From: Gracilimonas sp.
GTDB lineage: Bacteria; Bacteroidota; Rhodothermia; Balneolales; Balneolaceae
Length of the DNA stretch: 64,000 bases
Assembly: GCF_017641085.1 (NCBI RefSeq)
Contig: NZ_JAEPPI010000002.1
Location: forward strand, 434,001 to 498,000
Direction: 5' to 3'
Shown: positions 16,310 to 25,476 of the stretch, in pieces
Numbering within the stretch: the first letter of the stretch is position 1
Layout: every line of letters begins with the position of its first letter
Program-made: the position numbers and the translations under genes
Notes under the pieces: generated by a model
What the model was told of the DNA's origin: nothing
Database searches by the model: none
What the model saw: only the letters and a program-made list of their open reading frames with translations

Positions 16310-18003
16310 TCGTCTTGTTTTTTGTAATGGCTGATGAATCGTTGTTCATCATCCGCCTGCCCGATTAGTATAATTTCACTCTCAGAAGGAATCGGTTCTT
16401 TTGGATCCGGATTAATAACCTGCTTTCCGTCTTTTTGGTAGGCAATCACGTTACAGCCGGTTTTATTTCGGATGTCGCATTCAATAAGCGATTTACCCTG
16501 AATTTTAGAGGGAGTTTTAAGGCTGAATACGTTCAGCCCTTCAGCAATCATCACAATATCATTCTCTTCAAAAATATTAAAGATGGCATTCGCACCCATT
16601 GAGGCATAACTCATTACAAAATCAGCTCCGGCGCGGTGCAGGGTATGTACATTTCTTTCTAAAGTTGAACGGGAAATAATATGGATATTAGGGCGAAGGC
16701 TGCGGCAGTAAATGGTGAGATAAATGTTTACATCATCCAGATGAGAAGTGATGATAACGCTTGGGGCGGTTTCAATACCTGCTTTCTTCAGGGTTTCCAG
16801 GTCGGCGGCATCGCCGAGTATAAAGTTTTTAGAATTACGAATGCGTTCCGGATTCTTATCAACAATTTTAAACTTAATGTTTCTTCTCTTCAGGTGATAG
16901 GCAGCCGCCCTTCCTACACGTCCGGCACCGATAATTACAACCGGGTCATCACTGATGCTGTAAATACCGAATAGCTCGTCATACTTACGTAATTGCTGGA
17001 CCGAGCCCGCCAAAACTAATACACTGTGACTTTTTATCTCCACTTCGGGGTGGGAGCCCACAAAAGTACCGCGCTCCCATATTCCTACTACATTAATACC
17101 AATATCTTCACGTAACCGGCTTTCCCGCAGAGTTTTGCCGACAAGCGGAGTGTTATAGGTGGTGGCTTCTGCAATTACAAGCCTACCAAATCTGCCCACC
17201 GGGTGCACCCGGGCATCCTGCCCTAATGTTCGCCGGGAGAGGGCTCGCCCCAGAATATTCCCCATATGAAGCACATGATTGCTCCCCGCTAATTTCAGGA
17301 TATCAATGGAATCATATGAGTTGGCCGTAGAGATGATTTTAACATCATCGCTGAATTCCCGGATAGTATGGGCCACATTGGTATTAAACATATCGGTGCC
17401 GCCACTAACTACCAGGGCTGCATCTTTCACATTCATTTTACGGTAGGTTTCCGGGTCATCGGCATCACCAAGCATCACCCGGTATCCCTGATCATATAAA
17501 TCAAGGGCTTGCTGCAGTTCATCCACCAGAAGCACATACTCATGTCCGTATTGGTCCAGCTTTTCGATCAGTGCTTTGGTTACGGCATCAAAGCTGGTAA
17601 TGATAACATGATCTTTGGTGCCTTTGGGAAGCTCCCGGGGGGCTCGTGCACGATGTTGAGCCTCCATCCAGGGGGCGTAGAAAAATTCAATAAAGGTAAA
17701 AGGTAGCATGATGAGCAGGGAAATCACCCCGGAAATCAACACAAGAATGGAAAAGGCCCGGCCTAAATCAGAAGTGAATGTGATGTCGCCAAAACCGAGG
17801 GTGGTCATGGTGGTGAGGGTCCAGTAAAAACCGGTCATCCATGAATGCTTTTGCCCCTCCATCTCCATGATTTCATGAAAAAGTACCCCGTATAAGATAA
17901 TCATCCCCAATAAAATGAGCATAAAGCGGATAAGCCGCCGGATGTTGGTGCGGGTATTTCGGTTAGAAACGAAGTAGCTGATCTGGGAAGTGAAAAATTT
18001 CAT
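16306..18003 (-). CDS. RCK-gated potassium channel (TrkA-N type)
   Basis: A 565-residue ion channel subunit. An N-terminal two-TM module with a pore loop contains the selectivity filter TTLGFGD near residues 51-57, followed by two complete RCK halves: TrkA_N near 113-245, TrkA_C near 255-335, a second TrkA_N with VVIIGAGRVGR at about 340-470, and a second TrkA_C near 475-560. Thus one polypeptide carries two tandem gating modules, as in MthK-like and GsuK-like channels. The first RCK has a degenerate glycine motif, the second an intact one, suggesting only the second binds nucleotide. Potassium specificity is inferred from the filter. Confidence 0.9.
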   Translation of the reverse strand: MKFFTSQISYFVSNRNTRTNIRRLIRFMLILLGMIILYGVLFHEIMEMEGQKHSWMTGFYWTLTTMTTLGFGDITFTSDLGRAFSILVLISGVISLLIMLPFTFIEFFYAPWMEAQHRARAPRELPKGTKDHVIITSFDAVTKALIEKLDQYGHEYVLLVDELQQALDLYDQGYRVMLGDADDPETYRKMNVKDAALVVSGGTDMFNTNVAHTIREFSDDVKIISTANSYDSIDILKLAGSNHVLHMGNILGRALSRRTLGQDARVHPVGRFGRLVIAEATTYNTPLVGKTLRESRLREDIGINVVGIWERGTFVGSHPEVEIKSHSVLVLAGSVQQLRKYDELFGIYSISDDPVVIIGAGRVGRAAAYHLKRRNIKFKIVDKNPERIRNSKNFILGDAADLETLKKAGIETAPSVIITSHLDDVNIYLTIYCRSLRPNIHIISRSTLERNVHTLHRAGADFVMSYASMGANAIFNIFEENDIVMIAEGLNVFSLKTPSKIQGKSLIECDIRNKTGCNVIAYQKDGKQVINPDPKEPIPSESEIILIGQADDEQRFISHYKKQDD

Positions 18004-18118
18004 GCAGCAATATTAATCAAAGAGAAGTTAAAAGAAAGGATGTTGTTTATTTGAGCCGGTCGTAACTTTCTTCTGAAAATTAAGTCTTATTACGGTCACA
18101 GATAACCAGCAAAAGTTA

Positions 18119-19186
18119 ATGAAGTTTTCATCAGTATTTTTAGTTGTTCTTTTTGTTCTCAATTCGGTTGCGTTCACGCAAGTTCCCAAAACCCGACTTT
18201 CTGAGATGTCGGCAGAACAAGCGGGCTTTAATGCTGACTCTCTTAAAAAACTGGAACATTATCTGGAAAGCTCAGGCTCTTCGGCACTTTTGCTGGTGTA
18301 TGACGGGCAGGTATTTTTTGATTGGGGCAAAACGGACAGAAAGCATGTTATACATTCCATACGAAAGGCGTTGTTGAGTTCTTTATACGGAATTTTCGTG
18401 GAGAAGGGGGTGATAGATACCAGTGCTACATTAGCAGACTTGGGCATTGATGATATTGAACCCTCCTTAACCCCGATGGAAAAGCAGGCCACAGTTGCAG
18501 ACTTGTTAAAATCCAGATCGGGGGTGTACCATAATGCTGCTGCTGTTTCCCGTGGTATGTTGGCTGGAAAACCGGAGCGGGGATCGTTCAAACCGAATGA
18601 GCATTTTTACTATAACAATTGGGATTTCAACACTCTTGGCTACATTCTCGAAATGAAAACAGGAGAATCCATATTCGATCTTTTTTATGAAGAAATTGCC
18701 CTTCCATTGGGAATGCTCCACTACCAGGGGAAGTTTGCAGAACTGGATGGAGAAGATGAAAAGGCTAAGCTTCCGGATACAGATGGTGTGTATCAGTACG
18801 AAAAAAGTAAATCAAAATATCCGGCGTATCACTTCAGAATGTCGGCTCATGATTTGGCAAAATATGGTGTCTTATATATGAATGAAGGGCGGTGGAATGG
18901 AAAGCAGATTGTGCCCGAAAGTTGGGTTGAGGCCAGCACCACTTCTTACTCGCTTACCAACAGGTATGTAAATATTGGATATGGTATGTTGTGGAGTGTT
19001 TTGATTCCCAATGAGCAACGCAAAACGAAATCGTTCTATCATACCGGAGCAGGGGCTCACATGTTGGGGGTTTATCCTGGTTCAAAGCTGGTAATGGTTC
19101 ATCGGGTGGATACCGAAGGTGAAAATGAGTTCAAACAAGAGCGTTTGTATGAAATTATTTCTTTGATTTTTGCATCTCAAAATTAA
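18119..19186 (+). CDS. serine hydrolase (beta-lactamase family)
   Basis: A 355-residue exported penicillin-binding-fold hydrolase. A signal peptide spans residues 1-21. The catalytic SxxK is SIRK at 80-83, the second motif YNN is in EHFYYNNWDFN near 163 and the third motif HTG is in YHTGAGAHM near 316. The family (class C beta-lactamase-like, Pfam Beta-lactamase) includes esterases, D-aminopeptidases and PBPs; true beta-lactamase activity should not be assumed. The gene stands alone, divergent from the potassium channel. Confidence 0.9.
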   Translation: MKFSSVFLVVLFVLNSVAFTQVPKTRLSEMSAEQAGFNADSLKKLEHYLESSGSSALLLVYDGQVFFDWGKTDRKHVIHSIRKALLSSLYGIFVEKGVIDTSATLADLGIDDIEPSLTPMEKQATVADLLKSRSGVYHNAAAVSRGMLAGKPERGSFKPNEHFYYNNWDFNTLGYILEMKTGESIFDLFYEEIALPLGMLHYQGKFAELDGEDEKAKLPDTDGVYQYEKSKSKYPAYHFRMSAHDLAKYGVLYMNEGRWNGKQIVPESWVEASTTSYSLTNRYVNIGYGMLWSVLIPNEQRKTKSFYHTGAGAHMLGVYPGSKLVMVHRVDTEGENEFKQERLYEIISLIFASQN

Positions 19187-19284
19187 ATAATACACTCGTT
19201 GATTCTGCCTATTCTTTTATTCTGAAATTAAGGGTAATTTCATTATCTGAAGAGAGAACAAGCTTATCTAATTTATTGAATAGT

Positions 19285-19911
19285 ATGACTTTTACAGATG
19301 AAACATGGGTTAGCTGGATGGATCAGCTGGCAGAACAAGATTATGTTATTGTGGATGATTTCATCTCTGATGAGTTCTACGATAGGATAATGGCTTTTTT
19401 CACTGAAGCGGAGGAAAGTGACAAACTGAAGAAAGCCGGAATCGGGGCTAAGAATGATTTCCAGTTAAAAGCAGAAGTCCGTGGAGATTTCATTTACTGG
19501 CTGGATGAAGAAAGAGATCAGGAGCTCTCCTTTTTCTTTGATTTAAAAGATGAGCTGGTTCAAAGCCTGAGACGATATTGCTACCTGAGTTTATCGGGGT
19601 CGGAATTTCATATAGCCAAGTACCCGGCCGGCACTCATTATCACCGGCACCTGGATCAGTTTAATGAACGTACCAACCGGCAGATAACCGTTCTTATATA
19701 TCTCAACAAAGACTGGAAAAAGGGAGATGGCGGGGAACTTATTATTTACAAAGATGGAGAGGAGATTACAGTTGAGCCCCATTCCAAACGGCTGTTACTT
19801 TTTAAAAGTGATACCATTGAGCATGAGGTGTTAACCACAAATGTGCCCCGGTACAGTTTAACGGGATGGTTGCTGCATCAACCGGCGAATGTCGGTTATT
19901 TACTGCGATAA
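19285..19911 (+). CDS. 2-oxoglutarate/Fe(II) oxygenase, prolyl 4-hydroxylase-like
   Basis: A 208-residue double-stranded beta-helix oxygenase. The iron triad is visible: H122-x-D124 in HLDQF and distal H180 in TIEHEV, with R189 in PRYSLTGWL as the 2-oxoglutarate anchor nine residues later. The arrangement is that of the prolyl 4-hydroxylase alpha-like group. Start at ATG 19285 is preferred to the in-frame TTG nine bases earlier. Hydroxylation target unknown; candidates in other bacteria include EF-Tu or ribosomal proteins. Stands alone between the serine hydrolase and the two-component operon. Confidence 0.9.
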   Translation: MTFTDETWVSWMDQLAEQDYVIVDDFISDEFYDRIMAFFTEAEESDKLKKAGIGAKNDFQLKAEVRGDFIYWLDEERDQELSFFFDLKDELVQSLRRYCYLSLSGSEFHIAKYPAGTHYHRHLDQFNERTNRQITVLIYLNKDWKKGDGGELIIYKDGEEITVEPHSKRLLLFKSDTIEHEVLTTNVPRYSLTGWLLHQPANVGYLLR

Positions 19912-19997
19912 GCAAAGAAAGAGAAAAACGCTAAAAACTGCTTATTTTAAAGGGAATCGGGTAACAATTTCTTAATCCTCATTCATTTTCTATTAAC

Positions 19998-20015
19998 ATG
20001 GTACATTAGTACCAT
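19998..20015. promoter_or_regulatory. perfect inverted repeat upstream of the phoB-like gene
   Basis: ATGGTAC (19998-20004), a 4-base spacer and GTACCAT (20009-20015) form a short dyad 35 bp before the response regulator start. It may be an operator for the regulator or another factor; it has no T-tract. Upstream, CTTAATCC and TATTAAC elements 22 bp apart could be direct-repeat response-regulator contacts, but this is weak. Confidence 0.4.
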
Positions 20016-20050
20016 TGTTTATCTGAAAATCTTCACAAAAACCTGACGCC

Positions 20051-20728
20051 GTGGCTAAACAAACCATACTTGTAGTAGATGATGAAAAGGATCTGCTCGA
20101 CCTGATCGAATATAATCTCAAAAAAGAAGGCTTTGCCGTTTTGAAGGCTGAAAATGGTGAAGAGGGTATCAAAATTGCCAAAGAGCATAAGCCGGATTTG
20201 GTTTTGATGGATATCATGATGCCGAAAATGGATGGGATGGAAGCCGTGGAGACCATGCGCGCCGATGAAGACCTGAAATCAATCCCTATTATTTTCCTGA
20301 CCGCCCGCAGTGATGAAAAAACAGAAGTGGAAGGTCTCGATAAAGGTGGTGATGATTATATAACCAAGCCCATCAGTACCACAAAATTGATTTCCCGCAT
20401 CAAAGCCGTGATGCGCAGGTTTGATGAAACCACGGAAGATGTTGACCGGCTCGATGTTCATGATCTTTCCATTGACAAAGATCGATACATTGTAACGCGC
20501 GGCGACGAAGAATTTCAGCTTCCCCGCAAAGAGTTTGAACTTTTATACTACCTGGCCAGCCGCAAGGGAAAAGTCAGAGATCGCCAAACCCTGCTCAACA
20601 AAGTATGGGGCGATAATATTTATGTGGTAGATCGTACCGTTGATGTACACGTGAGAAAAATCAGGGAGAAATTGGGAGATCATTACATCGAAACAGTAAA
20701 AGGAGTGGGCTACAGATTTAAAGAATGA
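20051..20728 (+). CDS. OmpR/PhoB-family response regulator
   Basis: A 225-residue two-component regulator. The receiver domain (1-120) has the acidic pocket DDEKD near 10, phosphoacceptor Asp in LVLMDIMMP near 55, Thr in FLTAR and Lys in YITKPIS. The C-terminal winged helix (about 130-225) has the OmpR pattern LPRKEFELLYYLA, RQTLLNKVWG and VDVHVRKIREKLG, ending ETVKGVGYRF. Start codon is GTG. It overlaps the kinase gene by 4 bp. PhoB-like on similarity, but no Pst genes are adjacent, so the signal is uncertain. Confidence 0.93.
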   Translation: MAKQTILVVDDEKDLLDLIEYNLKKEGFAVLKAENGEEGIKIAKEHKPDLVLMDIMMPKMDGMEAVETMRADEDLKSIPIIFLTARSDEKTEVEGLDKGGDDYITKPISTTKLISRIKAVMRRFDETTEDVDRLDVHDLSIDKDRYIVTRGDEEFQLPRKEFELLYYLASRKGKVRDRQTLLNKVWGDNIYVVDRTVDVHVRKIREKLGDHYIETVKGVGYRFKE

Positions 20729-21807
20729 GTAAATCTAAAAAGAAGAAGCGAGGCGTTTTTCGCTTTGGCCTTCGTGCAGCCATCTACATTTCACTGATTT
20801 CAGCAGCGCTTATCTTTCTGCTGATGTGGTTGGGGTATAATTTCACCCCAAAAGACGCCGGGTCTGTTTCTGCTCTTGTGGGTGGTCTAATATTCCTGAC
20901 ATCCTATGCCGTCATTTACTTTGTTTCTCACCAGAGAATTGATACTATCGAGCGCTTGTTTAAGAACATGGCGCGCAAACGGTTCATGGAGTACGAAAAT
21001 GTAACATCAACCCACAATGATGAAGTTGACTACCTGGTGAAGCAGGGGATCAAATCGAGCCGAACCATTGAGCGCGAAATTCAACGACTGAACCGTATAG
21101 AGAACTATCGCAAAGAATTTATCGGCGACATTTCTCACGAGTTGAAAACTCCCATTTTTGCCATCCAGGGGTTTATAGAAACGTTATTGAACGGGGCATT
21201 AGAGGATGAAGAGGTAAACCGGGATTTCCTGAAAAAAGCGATGCGGAATGTAAACCGGCTTATTTATCTCACCAAAGATTTGATGGAAATCTCCAAGCTT
21301 GAAACCGGTGAGCTAAAATCGGAGATCGAGGAAATTTACCTTTATGAAGTACTGCACGACATTATCGAAAGCCTGAATTACAAAGCAGAGAAAGAGAATA
21401 TAAAGCTGATTGTGCACGACTTTGACAAAAACATTAAGGTGAAGGCGGATAAAAATCAGGTGAAGCAGGTTTTGATTAACCTGGTGGAAAATGGCATTAA
21501 ATACAATGTGCCAAATGGAAAAGTAGAGGTGAATGTGTTTACGAAGCCCAAACAACCGGAGCGTGTTTTTGTTTCGGTTAAAGATACGGGCATTGGTATC
21601 GATGAAAAAGATATCCCAAGGGTAACGGAGCGATTTTTCCGGGTTGATAAATCCCGATCCAGAGAGCGGGGCGGAACAGGGCTCGGCCTGGCTATTGTCA
21701 AGCATATTATGGAAGCGCACGGAGAAAAGTTCAGCATTGAAAGTGAACCTAACAAAGGCTCAACCTTCACCATCAGTCTTCGGCGCCTGGATCCGGTTCA
21801 GGTTTGA
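20725..21807 (+). CDS. sensor histidine kinase (PhoR-like)
   Basis: A 360-residue membrane kinase. Two N-terminal TM segments (about residues 16-36 and 48-68) with almost no periplasmic loop, a short linker, the HisKA dimerisation domain with FIGDISHELKTPIFAIQG, and HATPase_c with NLVENGIKYN (N box), DTGIGI (G1) and RERGGTGLGLAIVKH (F/G2). Partner of the response regulator with ATGA overlap, so coupled translation. The small external loop suggests sensing inside the membrane or through another protein, as for PhoR/PhoU. Direct ligand unknown. Confidence 0.93.
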   Translation: MSKSKKKKRGVFRFGLRAAIYISLISAALIFLLMWLGYNFTPKDAGSVSALVGGLIFLTSYAVIYFVSHQRIDTIERLFKNMARKRFMEYENVTSTHNDEVDYLVKQGIKSSRTIEREIQRLNRIENYRKEFIGDISHELKTPIFAIQGFIETLLNGALEDEEVNRDFLKKAMRNVNRLIYLTKDLMEISKLETGELKSEIEEIYLYEVLHDIIESLNYKAEKENIKLIVHDFDKNIKVKADKNQVKQVLINLVENGIKYNVPNGKVEVNVFTKPKQPERVFVSVKDTGIGIDEKDIPRVTERFFRVDKSRSRERGGTGLGLAIVKHIMEAHGEKFSIESEPNKGSTFTISLRRLDPVQV

Positions 21808-21861
21808 TTATATAAATCGTACTTTCCTTCCTAAACCAACAGTGACACAAGTATAAAATTT

Positions 21862-22947
21862 ATGGTATATGCAGTAATAATGGCCGGCGGGTCGGGTACA
21901 CGGTTCTGGCCAAAAAGCACAAAAAAGCTTCCTAAACAATTTCTTTCTCTTTTTGGGGAAGGAACTATGATCCAGAATACGGCCAAACGTATAGAGGGGC
22001 TTATTCCTCAGGAGCATGTGATGGTGGTTACTAACGACAGCTATGTGGACATCGTTAAAGAGCAACTGCCCAAAGTTCCGGCTGAGAATATTGTTGGTGA
22101 ACCGGTTGCTAAGAATACGGCTCCTTGTGTGGCCATTGCTGCAGAAATGCTTTATAAAAAAGACCCGGAAGCCGTTATGGTGGTTCTGCCGGCCGATCAT
22201 CACATCACAAATCCGGAAGCATTCAATAAATACTTAAAGGCGGCCATAGAAAAGGCGAAACAAGGATCGAACCTGGTTACTATAGGAATTCATCCGGACC
22301 GGTCGGAAACAGGGTATGGGTACATCCACGGTGATGATGAATCAGAAGAAGTTTTTGCGCATAAAACGGTTCATCCGGTTAAGGCCTTCAAAGAGAAGCC
22401 GGATATAGAAACAGCCAGGGAGTTTTTAGATTCAGGAGATTATTATTGGAACAGCGGAATGTTCATTTGGTCGGCCAAAACTATTCTGGAAGAATTTGAT
22501 AAGCATTTACCTGACATGTACGAGCAGGTTAAGCAAGCCGGCAAGGAAGTTTATGGAGTTGATCACGAGGAATCTATCAATACGTTTTACCGTGCATGTG
22601 AATCTGTTTCCATAGATTACGGAATTATGGAACATGCGCAGCAGGTTTTTGTAGTACCCGGTGAGTTTGGGTGGAATGATGTGGGTAGCTGGACAGCCGC
22701 CTATGATTTGGGGGATAAGGACAGCAATGGAAATGTTATTAATGCCAAGCAGGCAACGTTCAGTGAATCATCAAAAAATTACATTTCTACAGAAAGCGGA
22801 AAAATGATTTCGGTTGTTGGACTGGAAGGTGTGGCTGTAGTTGAAACGGAGGATGCTATTCTGGTGTGCAAGCTGGATAAAGCTCAAAATGTGAAGGAGA
22901 TCGTTCAGCAGTTAAAAGAGAACGAAGATTATCGGAAGTTTCTTTAA
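21862..22947 (+). CDS. manC: mannose-1-phosphate guanylyltransferase
   Basis: A 361-residue nucleotidyltransferase that makes GDP-mannose from mannose-1-phosphate and GTP. The N-terminal motif AVIMAGGSGTRFWP and the following KSTKKLPKQF Lys-rich loop are the GMP signature; VLPADHHI near 115, GYGYIHGDD and FKEKPD near 150-170 and NSGMFIW near 195 complete it. The isomerase half found in larger ManC proteins is absent, so it is the monofunctional form. It feeds polysaccharide or glycoprotein synthesis. It ends 4 bp inside the convergent MBL gene. Confidence 0.93.
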   Translation: MVYAVIMAGGSGTRFWPKSTKKLPKQFLSLFGEGTMIQNTAKRIEGLIPQEHVMVVTNDSYVDIVKEQLPKVPAENIVGEPVAKNTAPCVAIAAEMLYKKDPEAVMVVLPADHHITNPEAFNKYLKAAIEKAKQGSNLVTIGIHPDRSETGYGYIHGDDESEEVFAHKTVHPVKAFKEKPDIETAREFLDSGDYYWNSGMFIWSAKTILEEFDKHLPDMYEQVKQAGKEVYGVDHEESINTFYRACESVSIDYGIMEHAQQVFVVPGEFGWNDVGSWTAAYDLGDKDSNGNVINAKQATFSESSKNYISTESGKMISVVGLEGVAVVETEDAILVCKLDKAQNVKEIVQQLKENEDYRKFL

Positions 22948-23711
22948 TCCGGCACCTGAATCGAAAGCTGGTCGTATGCCAACTTGATATGATCCGGCAG
23001 CTTTTTATTGGTAGGCTCGTGGTCCACATAACTGTTCATATGAATGAGGTAAGCTTCGGGGATATTCAGACTCTCCAACACCTCAACAGCCTCAGGAATG
23101 GTTAAGTGAGTGGGGTGTTCCGGTTCCCATCGCAGCGCACTCAGCGCAATCACTTTGGAGCCTTTTATGAGCTCAAGTGTCTCGTCAGGGATATGTTTTA
23201 CATCCGTCAGGTACGAGAAGTCATTTACCCGAAATCCCAGAATATCCAAATCGCCGTGTTGTACCGGTAAAGGAGTAACCTCGATTTCTTCATCTAATTT
23301 AAAAGAAGAGGTTACTTCGTTCAGGTCAAGAGAAGTAGATCCGGGATACTTGTTCTCCCCAAACATATAATCAAAGCGCTTGTGGATAGACTCGATGCAT
23401 TGCCCGGAAGTGTATGCGGGAATGGGGGCTTTATTTATATAGGAGTAAACTCTGAGATCATCGATCCCGGAAACATGATCCATGTGTTCGTGGGTAATGA
23501 GAAAATGATCAATCTTTTTGATGCGCGAGCGAATGCTTTGTACTCTGAATTCGGGCCCGGCATCAATCAGGATCGATTTTCCGTGAACCTGAATCCATAC
23601 GGAACAGCGAGTGCGTTCATTTCTTGGATCATGTGAAAGTTCTTCGCGCCTAAAGCCTCCCGCAACAGGAACTCCCATAGACGTACCCGTACCCAGAAAA
23701 GTAATTTTCAT
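22944..23711 (-). CDS. MBL-fold metallo-hydrolase (PhnP-like)
   Basis: A 255-residue metallo-beta-lactamase-fold enzyme. The metal motif HxHxDH is in THEHMDHVSGIDD near residues 75-87. N-terminal FLGTGTSMGVPV resembles PhnP/ElaC-like phosphodiesterases. A C-terminal His-rich segment (IHMNSYVDHEPTN) supplies further ligands. Probably a phosphodiesterase acting on cyclic or activated phosphates; the phn operon is absent here. The start overlaps the next gene's stop by 4 bp, so it is coupled to the 99-residue protein upstream (23708-24007). Confidence 0.88.
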   Translation of the reverse strand: MKITFLGTGTSMGVPVAGGFRREELSHDPRNERTRCSVWIQVHGKSILIDAGPEFRVQSIRSRIKKIDHFLITHEHMDHVSGIDDLRVYSYINKAPIPAYTSGQCIESIHKRFDYMFGENKYPGSTSLDLNEVTSSFKLDEEIEVTPLPVQHGDLDILGFRVNDFSYLTDVKHIPDETLELIKGSKVIALSALRWEPEHPTHLTIPEAVEVLESLNIPEAYLIHMNSYVDHEPTNKKLPDHIKLAYDQLSIQVPD

Positions 23712-24007
23712 TCTAACTCAAAATCCTCAGAAGTTTCTTCAGGGGTTACCGCCAACTGATCCCAAAGTTCTTCCAGTTTTTTACGGACGGCCGGTTTAAT
23801 GTACACACCCGTCAAATCAATTTGGCCAAGCACCCGCCCCATAGTTCCAAGCTGCGAAGCTACCGGCTTGTTCTTATTAACCATCACCAGCTTCTGTCCT
23901 TCAATTATACACTCATCCCCGCGAAACGAACCCCGCTCTTTGCGGAGGGTGTAGCCCGCCTGTTCAAGGATTTGTTCGAGTTCGAGAAGAAATTTTTCTG
24001 GCTTCAA
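23708..24007 (-). CDS. conserved hypothetical protein (99 aa)
   Basis: A small cytoplasmic protein with no recognised domain. It has an amphipathic N-terminal helix (EKFLLELEQILEQAGY), a basic central segment (RGDECIIEGQKLVMVNKNKP), and a C-terminal helix (RKKLEELWDQL). Such short proteins sit next to MBL-fold genes in Bacteroidota genomes I have seen, but I cannot name the family. It overlaps both neighbours: 4 bp into the MBL gene downstream and 4 bp with the barrel gene upstream, so all three are translated as one minus-strand unit. Confidence 0.75.
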   Translation of the reverse strand: MKPEKFLLELEQILEQAGYTLRKERGSFRGDECIIEGQKLVMVNKNKPVASQLGTMGRVLGQIDLTGVYIKPAVRKKLEELWDQLAVTPEETSEDFELE

Positions 24008-24732
24008 AGGGAAATTCCGAGTGTTAGTATATGTCCTGAAAAATCGTAATCAAATTCGTCACCGTCAATATCGTAGGAGTCGAATATGTAATCATAGCCC
24101 AAACTTATGTTTCTTCCAAAAATCAGGTTGTAGAAATTCACCCTTGCTTTCCCTCTCATTGAAAAAACATTACCTCCAATTAACCCCCCACTCGCAGTAC
24201 TGAAACCAAAGCTGGGTATAAATTGAGCCGTTACACCAAGCTTATCAGGAAAGTAGAGTTGTGCTATTCCTCCTGCTCCGGCATGCAGGTTGGTTTGAGA
24301 AAACTCTTCACTTATATCATCACTCCGAACGCTGGTTATCTTTGAACCTAATTGAATGGGTACCCCTAGACCAAAGTTAGGTCTTCTCACAAAATAGAAA
24401 GGATTTGTAAAGTTGATGTTCAGGTCAAAGTAGTTTCTGTCGTCCAGGCCGGTCATGTCGTTACCCAGGCTTGCACCAATATTAAATCCACCCGATTCAA
24501 AAGAGATGTGAGCAGCCGTCCCGGTAAATGCCAATGATTGATGTGAGTTGAGGGCGGCCGGGTTTCCGGTATAACTAAAGTCGATAGGCTGTATGCCAAC
24601 CCGGATGTATGGGGCAAAAGGATTAGACCTCTGTTCCACTTCATCACCTACGGAAAACATTTGTGCATAACAGAAGGCAGGGGAGGCAATAAGAACCAAC
24701 AACAGAAACCGCTTAAAAAGAGATTGTATCAT
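24004..24732 (-). CDS. hypothetical exported beta-barrel-like protein
   Basis: About 242 residues. The start ATG at 24732 is chosen because the longer reading to 24795 would run into the divergent gpx start, and from 24732 a signal peptide is evident (FKRFLLLVLIASPAFCYAQ). The mature protein is Gly/Asn/Phe-rich with regular strand spacing (GIGASLGNDMT, GNAFNLGVPIQ-like) and ends LTLGISL, compatible with a small outer-membrane barrel or a conserved exported protein. Weak resemblance to PorP/SprF or autotransporter-like sequences is not convincing. Family not identified. Confidence 0.7.
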   Translation of the reverse strand: MIQSLFKRFLLLVLIASPAFCYAQMFSVGDEVEQRSNPFAPYIRVGIQPIDFSYTGNPAALNSHQSLAFTGTAAHISFESGGFNIGASLGNDMTGLDDRNYFDLNINFTNPFYFVRRPNFGLGVPIQLGSKITSVRSDDISEEFSQTNLHAGAGGIAQLYFPDKLGVTAQFIPSFGFSTASGGLIGGNVFSMRGKARVNFYNLIFGRNISLGYDYIFDSYDIDGDEFDYDFSGHILTLGISL

Positions 24733-24794
24733 GGGGAATGATTTTATTAAGTGAATCAGTTTAAAGACTAACGACCGAAGAAAAAAATATTTCA

Positions 24795-25343
24795 ATGAAA
24801 ATTTTATTTACAGCTCTGCTTCTATCACTCACAGCCACTATGGGAACATCAGACCAAACATCATTATACGATTTTACCGTTCAGGATATTGACGGAGAGG
24901 AGATTTCGCTGGAACAATATAAAGGACAAGTTGTTTTAGTGGTCAACGTGGCCTCAAAATGCGGATACACCCCTCAATACGAAGGACTTCAAAAGATATA
25001 CGAAACCTATAAAGATGATGGGTTTGTGATATTGGGGTTTCCCGCTAATAACTTTAATGGGCAGGAGCCGGGAACAGATCAGGAAATAAAACAATTTTGT
25101 ACGCTTGAGTACGGAGTGGAATTTCCGATGTTCTCGAAGGTATCCGTTAAAGGTGAAGATCAGGCTGACTTGTTTTCATATTTGACCTCAGTACCGAATG
25201 ATGACTTTGACGGAGAGATTAAATGGAATTTTGAGAAATTTTTGATCGATAAAAATGGTTTACTAAAGAGGAGATTCAGAAGCAGCGTAGAGCCACAGAG
25301 CGAAACTCTTGTTGCAGCCATTGAAAAGGAATTGAATCGTTAA
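24795..25343 (+). CDS. glutathione peroxidase-like thiol peroxidase (Cys type)
   Basis: A 182-residue exported peroxidase: signal peptide 1-19, then the GPx fold with catalytic Cys in NVASKCGYTPQY near residue 55, the ILGFPANNF segment near 91 with the conserved Asn and Gln (GQEPGTD), and Trp in IKWNFEKFLI. It uses Cys rather than selenocysteine; no TGA-encoded Sec is present. Bacterial enzymes of this kind usually use thioredoxin. It may protect the envelope from peroxides. Followed by a strong terminator and tRNA-Asp. Confidence 0.9.
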   Translation: MKILFTALLLSLTATMGTSDQTSLYDFTVQDIDGEEISLEQYKGQVVLVVNVASKCGYTPQYEGLQKIYETYKDDGFVILGFPANNFNGQEPGTDQEIKQFCTLEYGVEFPMFSKVSVKGEDQADLFSYLTSVPNDDFDGEIKWNFEKFLIDKNGLLKRRFRSSVEPQSETLVAAIEKELNR

Positions 25344-25371
25344 GAACTTTATCCCATCACCATCCCGATAA

Positions 25372-25407
25372 GAGGATCACGATTGAGTTCGTGATCCTCA
25401 TTTTTTT
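25372..25407. terminator. strong rho-independent terminator
   Basis: A perfect 11-bp stem (GAGGATCACGA at 25372-25382 with TCGTGATCCTC at 25389-25399) closes a 6-base loop and is followed by seven Ts. It follows the gpx gene and precedes the tRNA-Asp promoter. Confidence 0.9.
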
Positions 25408-25431
25408 AATTAATCTTTTTCGGAAAAAGGC

Positions 25432-25463
25432 TTGACTTCCAATCGATATGGTCTGTATATTTG
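25432..25463 (+). promoter_or_regulatory. tRNA-Asp promoter
   Basis: TTG at 25432-25434 is followed after 21 bases by TATATTTG (25456-25463), the Bacteroidota sigma-A TAnnTTTG -7 pattern. The tRNA begins 13 bases later. As TTGACT...TATATT it also reads as a sigma70-type -35/-10 pair with 18-base spacing. Confidence 0.6.
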
Positions 25464-25476
25464 ATGCTCTCAAAAA

